Assembly: GCF_009455635.1 (NCBI RefSeq) | Contig: NZ_QPER01000002.1 | Coordinates: 1,612,001-1,676,000 of the forward strand | Direction of reading: 5' to 3' | Source: Paraburkholderia agricolaris | Lineage (GTDB): Bacteria; Pseudomonadota; Gammaproteobacteria; Burkholderiales; Burkholderiaceae | DNA: 64,000 bases | Shown: one piece after another, positions 61,424 through 64,000 of the stretch | Position numbering within the stretch: the first letter of the stretch is position 1 | Layout of the letters: each line of letters starts with the position of its first letter | Program-made: the position numbers and the translations under genes | Notes under the pieces: generated by a model | What the model saw: the letters and a program-made list of their open reading frames with translations, nothing else | Databases searched by the model: none | Told to the model about the DNA's origin: nothing

Positions 61424-62311
61424 ATGAATCTGCATAATCATCACGCCTGCCGTCCGTTCCTCGAGGCCGGAAATTTGTCGCAAATCTCGGCTTACTATGA
61501 AGAAGGCCGCAACATCATGTGGATGATGCTGCGGGCACAACCGCGGCCCTGTTTCAATCTCGATCTGGTGCATGACATTCTGGGTCTCGCGCAGGCAGCA
61601 CGAGAATCCGGCCTGCCGATCGATTTCTGGGTGACGGGCTCGTTGATTCCGACCATGTTCAATGTCGGCGGCGACCTCGATTTCTTTGCCGACTCGATCC
61701 GCTCGGGAAAGCGTCAGTCGCTGCTGTCGTACGCGCGAGCCTGTGTCGATTGCGTGCATGCGGCGGCACGCGGCTTCGACACCGGGGCGATTTCGATCGC
61801 CATGGTGGAGGGCACGGCGCTGGGTGGGGGCTTCGAGGCGGCGCTCGCGCACCATTTCGTGCTGGCGCAGAACGATGCGCGCATGGGTTTTCCGGAGATC
61901 GCATTCAATCTGTTCCCGGGCATGGGCGGTTATTCGCTGGTCGCGCGCAAGGTGGGCATGCGTCTGGCCGAGGAGTTGATCGGTGTGGGCGAATCGCATA
62001 CGGCGGAGTGGCACTTCGGCAAGGGTCTGGTCGACCATCTGTTCGAGCCGGGCGACGCCTATATGGCGACGCGTACGTTCATTGACACGCTCAAGCCGAA
62101 GATGAACGGAATCCGCGCGATGCTGCGGGCGCGTCAGCGTGTATTGCAACTCTCGCGCGCCGAACTGATGGAAATTACCGAGGACTGGGTGAATGCCGCC
62201 TTCATGATCGAAGAGAAGGACCTTGCCTTCATGGAGCGGCTGGTGATGCTGCAAAATCGCCGTACTTCAAATTTGCGCCAGACAGCTTCCAGTGCGGCCA
62301 ATTTCGCCTGA
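61424..62311 (+). CDS. rpfF: BDSF synthase (bifunctional crotonase)
   Basis: This is a 295-residue crotonase-fold enzyme. It dehydrates 3-hydroxydodecanoyl-ACP and releases cis-2-dodecenoic acid (BDSF), a diffusible quorum-sensing signal. NIMWMMLRAQPRPCFN, DFWVTGSLIPTMFNVGGDL and the catalytic glutamates E138 (GGGFEAALAHH) and E158 (GFPEIAFNLF) match RpfF; the two glutamates are 20 residues apart as in Xanthomonas E141/E161. It is convergent with the PAS-GGDEF-EAL gene, the arrangement of rpfF-rpfR in Burkholderia. The start has AGGA nine bases upstream. Confidence 0.95.
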   Translation: MNLHNHHACRPFLEAGNLSQISAYYEEGRNIMWMMLRAQPRPCFNLDLVHDILGLAQAARESGLPIDFWVTGSLIPTMFNVGGDLDFFADSIRSGKRQSLLSYARACVDCVHAAARGFDTGAISIAMVEGTALGGGFEAALAHHFVLAQNDARMGFPEIAFNLFPGMGGYSLVARKVGMRLAEELIGVGESHTAEWHFGKGLVDHLFEPGDAYMATRTFIDTLKPKMNGIRAMLRARQRVLQLSRAELMEITEDWVNAAFMIEEKDLAFMERLVMLQNRRTSNLRQTASSAANFA

Positions 62312-62423
62312 ATCGATCCGGGTCTCGACGACATCGAACCGCAGCGGGCGCGGGCCGCCAATACTCCACGGGGACTTCTTTCGGGGCGGGGCACTTCCTG
62401 TGGGCCACCGGTTGCGCGGAAGC

Positions 62424-64000
62424 TCAGGCAATCAGTCTGAGCTTCTGTCTATCCTGCAACCAGCGTTCGAACTCCGCGGCCGGCATGGCCTGACCGTACA
62501 GAAAGCCCTGCACGTAGTCGACGCCCAGCCCTTTCATGAACACCTCTTCGGCCTCGGTTTCGATGCCTTCGGCGACCACCTTGAAATTCAGTTCCTGCGC
62601 GACCGCCACCATCGAGCGCACCAGGGCCTGCGCTTTGGTGTCGGCATTGATCGAGCGGACGAAACTGCGGTCGAGTTTGATGACGTCGAGCGGAATGCGG
62701 CCCAGTTGCGAGAGCGACGAGTAGCCTGTGCCGAAATCGTCCAGATGAACCTGTGCGCCGAGTTGGCGGAACTGCCTGATCAGATCGATCGCAGCGGCTT
62801 CGTCCTCGATCAGGCAGCTCTCGGTGAGTTCCAGATCGATCAGGCAGGGATCGAGATTCGCGCATTGCAGCGCTTCGCTGAAATGCCGCACCACGGCGGT
62901 ATCGACCAGTTGCCGTGCCGACACGTTGATCGCGACGCGCAGGTTATAGCCGTCGGCCTTCCATTTGGCGGCCTGCCGCGCGGCTGTTTCCATGACCCAG
63001 CGGCCGAGCACGCCGATGAGGCCGGATTCTTCCGCATAGCGGATGAACTCCGCCGGCATGATCTGCCCGCGCTCCGGCGAGTTCCAGCGCACCAGCGCCT
63101 CCGCGCCTTGCACCACGCCGGTGGCGAGCGTGAGCTTGGGTTGATAGTGCAGGGTCAACTGGCCTTCTTCGAGGCCGCGCCGCAAGTTGGTATCGAGCCA
63201 CATGTACTCCGCCACCTTGCGGTTCATGTCGGGCGAGAACACGCGATAGGTGCGCTTGCCTTCGTCTTTGGCGACGTACATGGCCGTATCCGCGGAACGG
63301 ATCAGCGATTCGAGGTTGTCGCCGTGCTCCGGATATAGCGCGATGCCGATCGAGCAGCCGGTGTAGACCTCGACGAGCCCCAGGCTAAACGGCGTGCGCA
63401 GGCGTTCGAGAATGCGTTGCGCGGTTGCTTCGAGATCGTGGGCGGTGCCCTTGGTGGCGAGCACGATGAACTCGTCGCCGCCGAGGCGCGCGAGCGCGTC
63501 GCCTTCGTTCAGGCAGGCGCGGATCGCCGACGACACGTCGCAGATCAACCGGTCGCCGAAAACGTGACCGTAGTGGTCGTTGACCTTCTTGAAGTTGTCG
63601 AGATCGAGGAACAGCACGCCGACCGATTCGCCTGGCGCCGCATCTTCTATCGCAGTCCGGATCTTGTCCTGGATCGCATTGCGATTGGCGAGGCCGGTGA
63701 GCGAATCGGTGTTCGCCAGTTCGGTGAGCCGGTCCTGCGCGAGCCGTTCTTCGGTGATGTCGGTGCCCGAGCAGATCAGAAACTGTTCGTCGACACCGCT
63801 GCCGCTGTGAACGAACTTGTTGCGAAACAGAAAGAGCCGTTCGCCGCGCAGGGTTTTCACGCGCCGCTCGACTTCATACGAGACGCCGCGATTGAAGAAC
63901 CCCGCGATGTTCTGGCTCGATGCCGCGCCAGATTCAGTGCTCATGAACAATGCCCACACATTGCGGCCAACAATGTCTTCTTCCTTGACGCCGGTGAGTT
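62424..64000 (-). CDS. rpfR: BDSF receptor, PAS-GGDEF-EAL protein, N-terminus outside the window
   Basis: About 525 residues are visible and the frame runs off the right edge. A PAS C-terminal part (VKEEDIVGRNVWALFM to LICSGTDITEER) is followed by a GGDEF domain (LARLGGDEFIVL, intact motif) and an EAL domain (HYQPKLTLATG, GAEALVRWN intact; INVSARQLVD, HLDDFGTGYSSLSQLG, KLDRSFVRSI, VAEGIETEAE). RpfR binds BDSF through its PAS domain and then degrades cyclic di-GMP, lowering biofilm and raising virulence traits. The convergent partner rpfF makes the signal. Both motifs are intact, as in active receptors. Confidence 0.92.
   Translation of the reverse strand, partial: LTGVKEEDIVGRNVWALFMSTESGAASSQNIAGFFNRGVSYEVERRVKTLRGERLFLFRNKFVHSGSGVDEQFLICSGTDITEERLAQDRLTELANTDSLTGLANRNAIQDKIRTAIEDAAPGESVGVLFLDLDNFKKVNDHYGHVFGDRLICDVSSAIRACLNEGDALARLGGDEFIVLATKGTAHDLEATAQRILERLRTPFSLGLVEVYTGCSIGIALYPEHGDNLESLIRSADTAMYVAKDEGKRTYRVFSPDMNRKVAEYMWLDTNLRRGLEEGQLTLHYQPKLTLATGVVQGAEALVRWNSPERGQIMPAEFIRYAEESGLIGVLGRWVMETAARQAAKWKADGYNLRVAINVSARQLVDTAVVRHFSEALQCANLDPCLIDLELTESCLIEDEAAAIDLIRQFRQLGAQVHLDDFGTGYSSLSQLGRIPLDVIKLDRSFVRSINADTKAQALVRSMVAVAQELNFKVVAEGIETEAEEVFMKGLGVDYVQGFLYGQAMPAAEFERWLQDRQKLRLIA

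Noticed and set aside
1..64000. tRNA, rRNA, integrase or attachment sites marking a genomic island
   Set aside because: None could be seen by eye; the region looks like a mosaic of metabolic operons rather than a bounded island. A tRNA scan and an integrase profile search would settle it.

Overview
The window is GC-rich (roughly 62-64% by impression) and comes from a betaproteobacterium of the Burkholderiales, most likely Paraburkholderia or a close Burkholderia relative. The evidence is two OmpC-type trimeric porins of the Burkholderia kind, a type II citrate synthase, many LysR/MocR/RpiR/LuxR regulators each paired with a catabolic or transport operon, and a BDSF synthase/receptor pair (rpfF-rpfR) at the right edge. 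No rRNA, tRNA, CRISPR array, transposase or phage module is visible. The layout is accessory metabolism and transport on a chromosome or megaplasmid, with gltA and the rpfF-rpfR pair as the best recognised loci.

Left part (1-12.3 kb): the 3' part of a GT4 glycosyltransferase with an unusual internal insertion; a GntR-controlled divergent catabolic operon (FAH-family hydrolase, cupin, MFS importer, porin); a decayed patch at 6.2-7.9 kb holding an N-truncated alpha/beta hydrolase, an N-truncated AraC regulator joined head to head to it, and the tail of an enolase-superfamily gene; a lipocalin-like secreted protein with a divergent LysR gene; an O-methyltransferase; and a two-gene operon of a ParD-like protein and a second methionine aminopeptidase under a long palindrome.

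12.5-24.8 kb: a MocR regulator faces a degradative (class II) HMG-CoA reductase followed by a two-gene TctA-like transporter, which together look like a mevalonate uptake and catabolism unit. A LysR regulator then faces an aromatic-degradation operon: flavin monooxygenase, AAHS-type MFS importer, FAH-family hydrolase, type I extradiol dioxygenase and porin.

24.9-37.4 kb: a lipoprotein and regulator region. Three LuxR-type regulators (two of them a tandem duplicate) lie among secreted lipoproteins, including a six-repeat NHL beta-propeller, and two of the intergenic regions share an ACCCCAATTG-type palindrome. An NCS1 nucleobase transporter sits behind HutC-like operator sites and a hairpin-rich leader.

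37.7-64 kb: glutaminase, an EmrB-like pump, an esterase, an orphan MreB, an alpha/beta hydrolase, citrate synthase and a 0.9-kb inverted-repeat element with covarying hairpins. Then come a glycogen-debranching-type enzyme, an RpiR regulon (C45 acyltransferase/peptidase, class III aminotransferase, CMD-family protein) with a matching operator, OsmC, a PEP-mutase/ICL-family lyase, a TetR-MFS efflux pair, an SMR transporter divergent from an HxlR regulator, a superinfection-immunity-like membrane protein, an M20 peptidase, and finally rpfF with a convergent rpfR that runs off the right edge.
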